This document shows, piece after piece, positions 48,335-56,745 of a stretch of 64,000 nt of DNA. Location of the stretch: positions 62,001 to 126,000 of the forward strand of contig JAGGQZ010000004.1 in the NCBI GenBank assembly GCA_018613055.1, written 5' to 3'. The position numbers and the translations under genes are program-made. Below the pieces are notes generated by a model. The model was not told the DNA's origin. It saw only the letters and a list, made by a program, of their open reading frames with translations, and did no database searches. How positions within the stretch are numbered: the stretch's first letter is position 1; each line of letters opens with the position of its first letter. Origin of the DNA: Chryseobacterium sp. ISL-80. GTDB taxonomy: Bacteria; Bacillota; Bacilli; Bacillales; Cytobacillaceae.

Positions 48335-49846
48335 CTATAATGCACCTGAAAACAGCCTGGCGAAGGATTCCTTCGTCCTTTCCCAAAGTCCCCGCTTATG
48401 ATATTGGACAGCATTGATTTTCTCTGAATCTTCGAGGTCCGCCTCATAATGTGCTACAAGATCCCTGATTGAACTCGTTCCAAACAGGAAGACGTTCACT
48501 TCAAAATTAAGATGAAAACTCCTCATGTCCATATTGGCCGTCCCAATCGAAGCGATATTCCCATCGACAATGATAACCTTCTGGTGCAAGAACCCCTTTT
48601 TATAGGAATAAATCTCAGCTCCATTACGCAGCAGTTCCGAGAAGTATGAGCGGCTGGCATACTGGGTAAGATAGCTATCATTGATTTCCGGCACCATGAT
48701 CCTTACTTCTATTCCTTTGGCTGCAGCCACTCTTAATGCCGTCCGTATCGCTTCATCAGGAACAAAATAAGGAGTGGCAATCCAAATCGACTTCGTTGCA
48801 CAGGACATCATCGTGTAGTAAAAATCACTCATGATTCCTTGCTGTGTATCCGGCCCGCTTGGCACTACCTGGATCGCACCATCCAATTCATCGCTTTCAT
48901 GTGGCTTTTTCTCGGCTATATGGTTCTCAAGGACCCTTTCACCGCTGACATATTCCCAATCAAGCAGGAAAACATTGTGAAGAGTATAGACAGCCTCTCC
49001 AGTCAGCATCATATGGGTATCACGCCAAAATCCGATCTTTTCATCTTCACCGAGATATTCCACGCCTACATTCAATCCGCCGACAAATCCAATTTCGCCA
49101 TCAATGATGACAATCTTCCTGTGGTTCCGGAAATTGAATTTCTGATTGAAGAACCCGTACTTTAGCGGAGAGAATGGTGCAGCTTTAATGCCTGCTTCCT
49201 GCATGTCCTTAAGGTCTGTCGCCGCAATCTTCATGCTGCCGGCAGCATCGAACATGAATAAAACCTCAACACCCTGCCTTGCTTTTTCTTTCAGGATGTC
49301 GATGATTTCCCTTCCAAGCCGGTCAGACCTGAAAATATAGTATTCCATATGGATGAACTTTTCCGCTTCCTGCAATTTCTTTTTTATTTCTGAAAATGTC
49401 TCTTCCCCATTCTTGAGGATTTTTGCCCTTGAATCGGTCGTAATCGGAGTCAAAGCTGAATTCTTTGCATACTTTGCAAAGCAAAACTGATTTTCAATCA
49501 AGAAGGAGAGATCCCTAGACTCTTCATTTCTCATCAGCTTTTCCCATTGGTCTCGGTCCCTGGTACGCTTGCTTTTATATAGGTACCCTTTTAAATACAG
49601 CTGTCCTGAAAATAAATAAAAGAAGTACCCGGCGACAGGAAATAATAGCATTACATACATCCACATCAGCGTGTGCTGTGCTGAACGGTTCTCGAGCATC
49701 AATGAAAACATGCTGACAAACAGGAACAGGGAGTAAACGGCGATCGCTGCCATTTTAATTGCCTGGCTGTAATCAGTAAAAAAGACGATATAAAAACACA
49801 CCATTAAAATAAATACAAATAAAAATTCAATTCTTCTTTTTAGCAT
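48335..49846 (-). CDS. cls: Cardiolipin synthase
   Basis: Membrane phospholipase D-type enzyme joining two phosphatidylglycerols into cardiolipin. Two N-terminal membrane segments (about residues 5-50), then two HKD motifs: HRKIVIIDGEIGFVGGLN (near 235) and HQKVIIVDGNIASIGTANMD (near 415). 503 aa is normal. The ATG at 49846 follows GGAG by 9 bases. Single gene; bacilli usually have more than one cls, and which paralogue this is cannot be told. Confidence 0.93.
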   Translation of the reverse strand: MLKRRIEFLFVFILMVCFYIVFFTDYSQAIKMAAIAVYSLFLFVSMFSLMLENRSAQHTLMWMYVMLLFPVAGYFFYLFSGQLYLKGYLYKSKRTRDRDQWEKLMRNEESRDLSFLIENQFCFAKYAKNSALTPITTDSRAKILKNGEETFSEIKKKLQEAEKFIHMEYYIFRSDRLGREIIDILKEKARQGVEVLFMFDAAGSMKIAATDLKDMQEAGIKAAPFSPLKYGFFNQKFNFRNHRKIVIIDGEIGFVGGLNVGVEYLGEDEKIGFWRDTHMMLTGEAVYTLHNVFLLDWEYVSGERVLENHIAEKKPHESDELDGAIQVVPSGPDTQQGIMSDFYYTMMSCATKSIWIATPYFVPDEAIRTALRVAAAKGIEVRIMVPEINDSYLTQYASRSYFSELLRNGAEIYSYKKGFLHQKVIIVDGNIASIGTANMDMRSFHLNFEVNVFLFGTSSIRDLVAHYEADLEDSEKINAVQYHKRGLWERTKESFARLFSGAL

Positions 49847-49973
49847 TCCGGCAGTCTCCAACAAATTTTATCGTAGATTCATGTATACCCATAAACCTTT
49901 TGGTTGGAAACATAGTATGCCCAAAATGAAGATACCTCTGCTTTTCCTTTTGAATAAAAAACTGCAGCGAAAC

Positions 49974-49999
49974 GAAAAAAGACCCCGAAGGAGTCTTTA
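49974..49999 (-). terminator. moaA terminator
   Basis: AAGACTCC-TTCG-GGGTCTT hairpin with one bulge, followed by TTTTTCG, at the moaA stop codon. Confidence 0.85.
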
Positions 50000-51013
50000 G
50001 CCGCCAATATAGGACATTTCGATTTTCTTTCTGTTTGCGACTGTTTCGGCTGTACGTTCATCCGAATAACGGTCGGTTCTATGATTCCAGATATTTGTGA
50101 CTCGTTGACGAAGTTCTTCATCGGTTGCACCGGCACGCATGAAGTCGCGGATATCATGGCCATTGCCATTGAAAAGGCAGGTGAACACCTGGCCATTTGC
50201 CGATAAACGTGATCTAGTACAGCTGGAGCAGAAGGACTCCGAAACCGAAGAGATGAAGCCAACGTTGATATCCGTACCTTTGTAACGGTATTTTTTAGCG
50301 ACCTCGCCATAATAATCGGGATCTACCGGTTCCAGTTCATGGTGCTGGCTCAGCATGTCATGGATTTGCTTTTTCGTGATGACATCATCCATCTTCCAGC
50401 CATTTGTGCTGCCCACATCCATGTATTCAATATAACGGAGCTCCAGTCCTTCCTTTTTGCAGAATTCTGCCATAGGAAGAATCTCGGAATCATTCAGGCC
50501 TTTCTTGACGACCATGTTGATTTTTACGCCCAACCCGGCCTTTTTCGCCGCTTCGATTCCCTTGAGTACTGGCCCTACCCCTACATTGCGGCCATTGATT
50601 TCGCCGAACAGTTCATCCTTTAAGCTATCCAGACTGATATTCACGCGCTTCAATCCTGCAGCATGCAGCTCTTCTGCATATTTAGGAAGCATGACGCCAT
50701 TCGTAGTCAATGCGATATCCTTAAGTCCTTCAATCTGATTGAGTTTCTTGACCAGGATTGGCAAGTCTTTCCGCATCAATGGCTCGCCGCCAGTGAGCCT
50801 GATTTTTTCAACACCCAGTTCAATGAACAATTTTGCCACACGTTCGATTTCTTCATATGACAACAGCTCACTCTTAGGCAGGAATGCAAAGTCTGGTCCA
50901 AAAATCTCGGCAGGCATGCAATACTGACAGCGGAAATTACAGCGATCTATAACAGAAATACGCAAATCGCGGAGCGGTCTATTTAATTGGTCTTTAATTA
51001 TGCTTTTTACCAT
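49997..51013 (-). CDS. moaA: GTP 3',8-cyclase MoaA
   Basis: Radical SAM enzyme, first step of molybdopterin synthesis. Cys25-x3-Cys29-x2-Cys32 binds the SAM cluster and [19 protein letters not shown] holds the second cluster; the usual terminal GG (SYIGG) is present. 338 aa. ATG 51013 follows GGAG; five more upstream codons lack support. Stands alone, away from moeA-mobB, under its own Fnr-type promoter. Confidence 0.95.
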   Translation of the reverse strand: MVKSIIKDQLNRPLRDLRISVIDRCNFRCQYCMPAEIFGPDFAFLPKSELLSYEEIERVAKLFIELGVEKIRLTGGEPLMRKDLPILVKKLNQIEGLKDIALTTNGVMLPKYAEELHAAGLKRVNISLDSLKDELFGEINGRNVGVGPVLKGIEAAKKAGLGVKINMVVKKGLNDSEILPMAEFCKKEGLELRYIEYMDVGSTNGWKMDDVITKKQIHDMLSQHHELEPVDPDYYGEVAKKYRYKGTDINVGFISSVSESFCSSCTRSRLSANGQVFTCLFNGNGHDIRDFMRAGATDEELRQRVTNIWNHRTDRYSDERTAETVANRKKIEMSYIGG

Positions 51014-51051
51014 ATGTGTCAACTCCAATTATAGAAGTTTTGATTATTGAC

Positions 51052-51094
51052 ATTGTAACAGTTAAAAATATGGTTCACTGTTAATATTCTCACA
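51052..51094 (-). promoter_or_regulatory. Fnr-type promoter of moaA
   Basis: Minus-strand TGTGA-GAATAT-TAACA (51094-51079, one mismatch) is centred 41.5 bp from the start predicted by TACAAT at 51057-51052. Confidence 0.75.
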
Positions 51095-51126
51095 GTAACA
51101 TCAATAGTCCTCTATTTTAAAATAAT

Positions 51127-51310
51127 TGCTCTGTTAAATGAAGACTGTTGATTTTCGTTCCAGGCGCTTCGCTTTCCGCGGGGCTGGCGCTGAGCCTCCT
51201 CGTCGCTTTGCTCCTGCGGGGTCTCACCTGACCAGCTGCGCCCGCAGGAGTCTACGCGCCTTCCACTACAATCAACAGGTGTAAAAACAACATTGGACTT
51301 TAACAGAGCC
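51127..51310. mobile_element. MITE-like element, 184 bp, with terminal inverted repeats and 8-bp target duplication
   Basis: GCTCTGTTAAA (51128-51138) and TTTAACAGAGC (51299-51309) are perfect 11-bp inverted ends, with AAAATAAT directly repeated on both sides (51119-51126 and 51311-51318). Inside are sub-terminal GTTGATT/AATCAAC and a perfect 10-bp stem CTCCTGCGGG/CCCGCAGGAG. It is much GC-richer than the flanks and has no coding frame of its own. An 8-bp duplication is typical of ISL3-family transposition, so a related IS elsewhere may move it. Confidence 0.8.
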
Positions 51311-51412
51311 AAAATAATAGATTTTACCCTTATGTCTATATTACAACATAAAAACTGCCAGGATAGTGTTTTTATCAAGAAATGTCATTATGTTGTCATA
51401 TTATCTAAAATA

Positions 51413-51445
51413 GAAGGCTGCATCAAGGATTTGATGCAGCCTTCT
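51413..51445 (-). terminator. Terminator after narK
   Basis: AGAAGGCTGCATCAA / TTGATGCAGCCTTCT hairpin, T-rich tail on the minus strand; it follows the end of the full PAS-containing frame, not the internal TGA. Confidence 0.8.
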
Positions 51446-51450
51446 GAGGT

Positions 51451-52950
51451 TTATTTGTTTTTTACAGGAAGCTCACTGAATATGCCGACATAGTTTTTGA
51501 TTTCCCCGGCTTCATTTTTTAAGGGACTGATTGTAAGCCATTCAGGATAGATGTTTCCGTTCTTCTTTTTGTTCCATATTTCTCCCTGCCAGAATCAATT
51601 CTCCTCAATGGATTTCCACATCCCCTTGTAAAAGGCCTCCCCATGCTTTCCCGACCTCAGGACTCTGGGGTTTCTCCCAATCACTTCCTCAGCTTTATAT
51701 CCCGTTACATTCGTGAAAGACTGGTTTACTTTTTCAATCATGCCTTTCACATCCGTGATCATGATTCCCTCTGCTGTATGGTCGATGATATTTTTAGCAA
51801 GGCTCAATTTATCTTGATAGTACATCCAGATGACGATGATCAGGCTCGCAAGTGCAACCTGCGACAAAGCCATGAAACCAATGGCATAATGCCCTGTCAA
51901 ATTGAACAGGATGGCCAGCATGAGCGGCGGGAAGAAGCCTCCCAATCCACCCATCGCTGAGACGATCCCATTGACGATTCCCGCCTGTTTTGAAAAATAC
52001 AGCGGAACCAGTTTGAAGACAGTCCCATTGCCGATCCCCGCGCTGATTGCCACTGTAAGACAGCCAATCGTATAAAGAGTCAGGGAAGGTGTGAAAGACA
52101 GCAATATTCCTGAAATGGTCATGCCGGCAAAAACCAGCATCAAGATGATGAATGAGTTGAATTTATCTCCAAGCCAGCCGCCAATCGGCCTGAAGAAGGT
52201 AGCAAGGGCAATGAATCCAGCTGTCCTGATTCCGGCATCTACTTTATCAAGCTCAAAATGTGACACGAGGAAGTTCGGCAGGTAAATCGTAAAGGCAACA
52301 AATGATCCAAATGTTAAAAAGTAAAACAGGCTCAATGCCCAGAGCTTCTGGTTCTTGTATACACTTTTGATTTGCTCCCCCAGGGGAGTGGCAACTTTAG
52401 GTTCATTTTTGTCACCAAGGAAAAAGTTAAGCAACGCAAATGCCAGCAAAAGCACAAGGTAAAGTTGGACCGTTGATTGCCATCCAAGCTGCGACGCAAT
52501 GACAGGTGCCGAAAAAGTCGTGACCGCAGTTCCGAGATTGCCTGCCCCATAAATGCCGTTCACAAAACCATGGCGTTCTTTTGGATAATACTTCGGGAGT
52601 GAGGTGACACCGACAGAAAAAATCGCACCACCTATACCGACCAGCAAGCCGCCGATCAACAGGTCAATAAATGAATCTGCCAAACTGATGAAATACACAG
52701 GAAACAGCAAAAATGCGAAGCTGATAAAAAACAGTTTTCGTGCTCCGTATTTGTTTGTCCAGTATCCAATTGGGATCCTCATAACGGAACCCAGGACAAC
52801 AGGAATGGCAGTCGCCATCGCGATTTGATTTGCTGTCAGTTTTATATCCTCTTTAATGAACGGCATTAATGCGGATAAGATAACCCACACCATAAAACCC
52901 GCAACCAGGCTGAGCGTTTGAAGCGGCAGTTGATTTTTTTGTGTTCGCAT
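51451..52950 (-). pseudogene. narK: NarK nitrate/nitrite transporter fused to a C-terminal PAS domain, with in-frame TGA
   Basis: The MFS transporter part (residues 1-380, about 12 membrane segments) has the NarK pattern YGARKLFF and GIGNGTVFKLVPL. After the last segment (ALASLIIVIWMYY) comes a PAS domain (IIDHTAEGIMITDVKG...VIGRNPRVLRSGKH). A TGA at 51597-51595 stops it at residue 451, yet the frame then runs 48 more codons with perfect PAS homology (FWQGEIWNKKKNGNIYPEWL) to TAA 51451. Family members have Gly (GGA) at the TGA. The product is thus transporter plus half a PAS domain, unless the stop is read through. AAAGGGGAAG precedes ATG 52950. The transport part looks intact. Confidence 0.8.
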
Positions 52951-53281
52951 GATTCTTCCCCTTTCTAGTTTATTTAAAGATTGATGCTTGATAAATAAAG
53001 CGTAGAAAAATACCGGGCCTTTTGATGTGAAGAACTTCACTCCTATTTCTTTGTTCAATAAACTGTCACAGTTGTCTTCAAACATCGGAATCAACTGACT
53101 TTTTTTATCGATATAATATATCTAGAGCAACTTGTTTCTAAAATGTGAACAAAACGAAGAGATAATGTGACGAGATTTTGACAATTCCTCATGCGTCATT
53201 TAGTTAACACTATCCAGGTGTTATTATTGTCTCAATAACGAAAAGCCACGGAAGCTTAAAATCTAAAAAAGGGTGATGACC
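52951..53281. other. Divergent promoter region narK / fnr2
   Basis: Holds the Fnr-type narK promoter (52999-53041) and, for fnr2, a possible TTGACA (53178-53183), 17 bp, TAGTTA (53201-53206). Further TGTGA words at 53026, 53154 and 53166 do not form second sites with correct spacing. Confidence 0.5.
52999..53041 (-). promoter_or_regulatory. Fnr-dependent promoter of narK
   Basis: TGTGA-AGAACT-TCACT (53026-53041, one mismatch) is centred 41.5 bp from the start predicted by minus-strand TACGCT at 53004-52999. Confidence 0.78.
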
Positions 53282-53980
53282 ATGCCAAACACAACGAAAG
53301 TGACTCATTCAATAGAAATTAAAGAATTGCTCCAGTTTGCAGACCGGACATTCAAGGTTAAGAAGGGCACATACTTGTTCCAGGAAGGCATGGAGGCAGA
53401 GGAGCTTTATTTGATTCTTGGCGGCAAGGTGCAGATTAGCAAGGTCACCCAGGATGGCCGTGAACTGGCGTTAAGGATTTGCGGGGAAAATGATCTATGC
53501 GGGGAATTGACCCTGTTTACCGAAGCACCAAAATATTTGCTTAGCGCATTGATCCTGGAGGATGCAACCATTTCCGCAATCAGGAAAGATGTGATCGAAA
53601 AGGAGATTTTCCAAAACCCATCGCTCGCATTCGAATTCATGAAATGGATGAGCGACCATTTCCGCAAAACACAGACTAAATTCCGTGATTTAGTCCTTAA
53701 CGGGAAAAAAGGAGCACTTTTCTCCACATTGATCAGGATGACAAACAGCTATGGGATCCATAAAGATACCGGCATTCTGATTGACCTGCCGTTAACAAAT
53801 CAGGAACTGGCCAATTTTTGCGGCACATCACGTGAAAGTACAAACAGGATTCTGAATGACTTGAAGCGTGAAGGGATCATCTCCATTAAAAAAGGAAAAA
53901 TCCTGATCCATGATGTAGATTATTTACGCCAGGAAATCGGCTGTGAAAATTGTCCGGCGGTTTTCTGTTCAATCGACTAA
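53282..53980 (+). CDS. fnr: Fnr-type oxygen-responsive regulator (copy 2)
   Basis: 232-aa paralogue of the regulator at 43381 with the same layout: beta-roll domain, winged HTH (NQELANFCGTSRESTNRILNDL) and C-terminal Cys221-x2-Cys224-x4-Cys229. The recognition helix differs (SRESTNRI against SREVVNRL), so the two may read slightly different sites. AAGGGTG precedes ATG 53282. Divergent from narK, where B. subtilis has narK-fnr in one operon, so this copy is the better positional match to the classical fnr. Confidence 0.9.
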   Translation: MPNTTKVTHSIEIKELLQFADRTFKVKKGTYLFQEGMEAEELYLILGGKVQISKVTQDGRELALRICGENDLCGELTLFTEAPKYLLSALILEDATISAIRKDVIEKEIFQNPSLAFEFMKWMSDHFRKTQTKFRDLVLNGKKGALFSTLIRMTNSYGIHKDTGILIDLPLTNQELANFCGTSRESTNRILNDLKREGIISIKKGKILIHDVDYLRQEIGCENCPAVFCSID

Positions 53981-53983
53981 TAT

Positions 53984-54018
53984 AAAAAGCGAGTGGAGCT
54001 GAGCTCCACTCGCTTTTC
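53984..54018. terminator. Two-way terminator between fnr2 and the radical SAM gene
   Basis: AAAAAGCGAGTGGAGCT / AGCTCCACTCGCTTTT palindrome. Confidence 0.9.
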
Positions 54019-54068
54019 TATGATGAGGCAGCCCGTTTGACACGGAGCTGCTTTTTTCATTCCTTTTG

Positions 54069-55193
54069 TTAGCTTTCCTGCTTTTGTTTTCTCAGCGCTT
54101 TCGGAATGTACACGCAGAACGGTTCACTCTCCAGGTAATCTCCTGTCATGGCATATGCCCGCGAACGAGACCCTCCGCATACATGCCTGAACTCGCAAAC
54201 ACCGCATTTCCCTTTGTATTCATCAGGATTCCTCAATGACTTGAATATAGGAGATTCCCTGTAGATTTCAGCAAGAGGCTGTTCCCGGACATTCCCTGCT
54301 TTAACCGGAAGCAATCCGCTCGGGAAGACGTCTCCTGTATGGGATATGAATACAAACCCATTTCCATCGTTCACCCCTTTTGGAGCCCGGCCAAGACCAT
54401 CGATGGATCCGGTCAATCCTTCATTTGTCAGCGCCGTCAAGTAGTTGATTTCGTCTGTATGGTCCCTGGCCTCGCGCATCTTTTGCTGGATAACAACCCG
54501 GCGGTAGTGCTGCGCAGCTGTTGTTTTTATGTCAAACTTTACTCGTTTGCTCAAATCATATAGCCACTGGAACACTTTTTCATGCTCTACTGGAGAAATC
54601 ATGTCCTTTTCCTGGCCGCGTCCTGTCGGGACAAGGAAAAATACGCTCCAAAGGACACAATCCAGATCTTCAACCATTTTTGCCATTTCATCTAAATAAT
54701 CTATATTATATCGTGAAATGACCGTATTGATTTGTATTAGAATTTCCAGCTCGTGCAAATACTTGATCCTTTCCATCGTTAAATCAAAGGAACCGGCTGT
54801 TCCCCTGAAGTGGTCGTGGATTTCTGCTGTGGGCCCGTCGATGCTGAATGCCCATCTTGATAGACCGACCGCTTTTGCCTTCTCGATTGCTTCCTTGGTG
54901 ACATTCGGTGTTGCACTTGGTGTCATAGATACACGTACACCTTTTTTCACAGCGTACTCAGCGATATCAAAAACGTCCTCCCTCATTAATGGGTCTCCAC
55001 CTGTGAACACAAGCATCGGATTATTCATTTCGTATATTTGATCGATCAGCGCTTTTCCCTCTTCGAAAGACAGTTCACGCGGGTCTCTTCTATATTGTGC
55101 CTCCGCACGGCAATGCAGGCATTTCAACTGGCAGGCTCTCGTAAGTTCCCAAATCACAATGAATGGGTCTTTGTTAAAATCTCTTTCAAACAT
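54069..55193 (-). CDS. Radical SAM/SPASM protein (TIGR04053-like; NirJ/AhbD relative)
   Basis: 374 aa. The SAM cluster motif is Cys21-x3-Cys25-x2-Cys28 (ACQLKCLHC), with FTGGDPLMR and AFSIDGPTAEIHD following. The C-terminal SPASM cysteines are CGVCEFRHVCGGSRSRAYA and EPFC. It resembles haem d1/haem-pathway enzymes NirJ and AhbD and peptide-modifying SPASM proteins; I recall it as the TIGR04053 family, whose substrate is unknown. No precursor peptide gene was found beside it. It has a strong Fnr promoter, so it is an anaerobic enzyme. Convergent with fnr2. Confidence 0.82.
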   Translation of the reverse strand: MFERDFNKDPFIVIWELTRACQLKCLHCRAEAQYRRDPRELSFEEGKALIDQIYEMNNPMLVFTGGDPLMREDVFDIAEYAVKKGVRVSMTPSATPNVTKEAIEKAKAVGLSRWAFSIDGPTAEIHDHFRGTAGSFDLTMERIKYLHELEILIQINTVISRYNIDYLDEMAKMVEDLDCVLWSVFFLVPTGRGQEKDMISPVEHEKVFQWLYDLSKRVKFDIKTTAAQHYRRVVIQQKMREARDHTDEINYLTALTNEGLTGSIDGLGRAPKGVNDGNGFVFISHTGDVFPSGLLPVKAGNVREQPLAEIYRESPIFKSLRNPDEYKGKCGVCEFRHVCGGSRSRAYAMTGDYLESEPFCVYIPKALRKQKQES

Positions 55194-55227
55194 ATTGGCG
55201 CCTCCTTAAGTACTTCTCTATATAAAA

Positions 55228-55270
55228 AGTATATAAGTGTTTCCAACATGTTTAAGTGAACTAACTCACA
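55228..55270 (-). promoter_or_regulatory. Fnr-dependent promoter of the radical SAM gene
   Basis: Minus-strand TGTGA-GTTAGT-TCACT (55270-55255, one mismatch) is centred 41.5 bp from the start predicted by TATACT at 55233-55228. Confidence 0.82.
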
Positions 55271-55335
55271 TAAATGATCGCCTATTGCTCTTTTTCTATG
55301 ACAATTTTGTGACCTGCGATTCTGAAACAATAAAT

Positions 55336-55365
55336 AAAAAACAGCAGGAGATTTCCTGCTGTTTC
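55336..55365 (-). terminator. yitW terminator
   Basis: Minus-strand AACAGCAGGA-AATC-TCCTGCTGTT followed by TTTTATTTATT. Confidence 0.88.
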
Positions 55366-55375
55366 AAAAGGCTGA

Positions 55376-55687
55376 TTAATCCCTTACACCGAGGGCAATT
55401 TTCGCGTAACGTGACATCATGTCTTTTGACCACGGCGGGTTGAAGACAATGTTCACTTCTGTATCTTTGATTTCTGGGAGGTCGGCAAGTGCTAGTTTTA
55501 CCTGTTCAACAATTGTGCCGGCAAGCGGGCAGCCCATTGAGGTCAGGGTCATCGTTACCGTTGCAAGCCCTTCCTCATTCAAATCAACATCATATACAAG
55601 CCCTAAATTCACGATATCGACGCCAAGTTCAGGGTCAACGACCATCTCAAGCGCACCCATAATGCTCTCTTTTAATTCTTCATCCAT
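55376..55687 (-). CDS. yitW: MIP18-family iron-sulfur assembly factor YitW
   Basis: 103-aa protein of the DUF59/SufT-like family thought to help mature iron-sulfur proteins. Family landmarks VVDPELGVDIVNLGLVYDV, the Cys in TSMGCPLAG and VNIVFNPPWSKDMMS are all present. ATG 55687 follows AAAGGAG; the frame is open 14 codons further without support. Placed next to yitV and yitU as in B. subtilis. Confidence 0.88.
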   Translation of the reverse strand: MDEELKESIMGALEMVVDPELGVDIVNLGLVYDVDLNEEGLATVTMTLTSMGCPLAGTIVEQVKLALADLPEIKDTEVNIVFNPPWSKDMMSRYAKIALGVRD

Positions 55688-55763
55688 CGGTGAACACTCC
55701 TTTATTAATGCTTTACCTGTTTCTATCATAACAATGATTCATTCCCATTAAAAGCGGGAGGCA

Positions 55764-56531
55764 TCAGATATGCTTAGCAAACCACTCTGCCGAAGCCTCT
55801 ACACCAGCGTTTGAAACATTATGCCCGGCATGTTCATCTGTAATGAACTCAAACATTCCTTCTGTTCCCTCATAGTTTTTCCTGTTTTGCTCATAAAAAT
55901 GATAGGCGGATTGATACGGTACTACTGGATCCATCCTGCCATGCCAGAACAACAGCGGACGTTTATTTAGTTTTTCAGGCTGCTGGCTGAGGTCGTACTG
56001 TTTCAGCTGATTGAGCAAATCTGAAATTTCTTTCTTTGATATATTGATTTTCACATTCCGTTTTTCCATTTCATTCAGCTGCCACAAAGCAAACTGTTCA
56101 TATGAAGGATTGCCCATCAGACTTACGCCGGCCTTGATCCAGTCATATTTAGCCATCGCGCCAAGCGTGGTGATGCCGCCCATTGACGTTCCAGCTACAC
56201 CAATTCTCGAAGGGTCTACGAGTCCTTCTTCAACCAACTCTGCTTTAATCAATGAAAGCTCTTCGATGGAGGTAATGACGATTTCCCAGAAACGGAAGCC
56301 AAGCTCTGTTTCAGACAATCCCTCACTGCGGGTTCCATGATATTTCGCCTCAGGCATGATGACCCTGAACCCTTTTTCGGCATAAAGATAGGCATAATGC
56401 ATGTTTCGTTCCTTTGTGCTTGTAAAACCATGCAGAAAAACAATCAGTGGCATTCTATCTGAAAATTGATTTTGTTTTACGATATGGAGAACGGGAATAT
56501 CTTGAATGCGTTTCTTTTCGACTAAAATCAC
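55764..56531 (-). CDS. yitV: YitV, alpha/beta hydrolase (esterase-like)
   Basis: 255-aa hydrolase: oxyanion region FLHGFTSTKER near residue 30, nucleophile Ser in GTSMGG, Asp in HGRMDPVVP and His in DEHAGHNVS complete the triad. GTG 56531 follows GGAGGG by 7 bases and gives the length I recall for YitV; a TTG five codons earlier overlaps the ribosome site. No signal peptide, so probably cytoplasmic. Natural substrate unknown. Divergent from yitU. Confidence 0.85.
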   Translation of the reverse strand: MILVEKKRIQDIPVLHIVKQNQFSDRMPLIVFLHGFTSTKERNMHYAYLYAEKGFRVIMPEAKYHGTRSEGLSETELGFRFWEIVITSIEELSLIKAELVEEGLVDPSRIGVAGTSMGGITTLGAMAKYDWIKAGVSLMGNPSYEQFALWQLNEMEKRNVKINISKKEISDLLNQLKQYDLSQQPEKLNKRPLLFWHGRMDPVVPYQSAYHFYEQNRKNYEGTEGMFEFITDEHAGHNVSNAGVEASAEWFAKHI

Positions 56532-56745
56532 TGAATAACCCTCCAAATTGTGCGAACGGACCTTAAATTTTACCGTGCTTTAAAGTATGGAATATGATTT
56601 TTTTACAATTTAAATGTAAAATGGTTACCATAGTGGTTATAAGAAGAAATAAACCACCATCCAATATAGGTATTGTAGAACTCTTATGAAAAAAGAGCCA
56701 ATCATACGCATAGGATTTAAAAAACAGAGAGAAGAAGGAGTATTT

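Noticed and set aside
51112-51378. 88-aa minus-strand frame covering the MITE-like element
   Set aside because: It spans the inverted-repeat element and flanks, with no ribosome site or homology.
51595-51597. TGA in narK-PAS as selenocysteine or programmed recoding
   Set aside because: No SECIS-like element is evident, the family residue here is Gly, and a single G-to-T change explains it; kept only as nonsense or read-through.
53154-53183. TGTGAAC and TGTGACGAG words before fnr2 as Fnr sites
   Set aside because: No partner half-site at six-base spacing and no fit to a -41.5 start.
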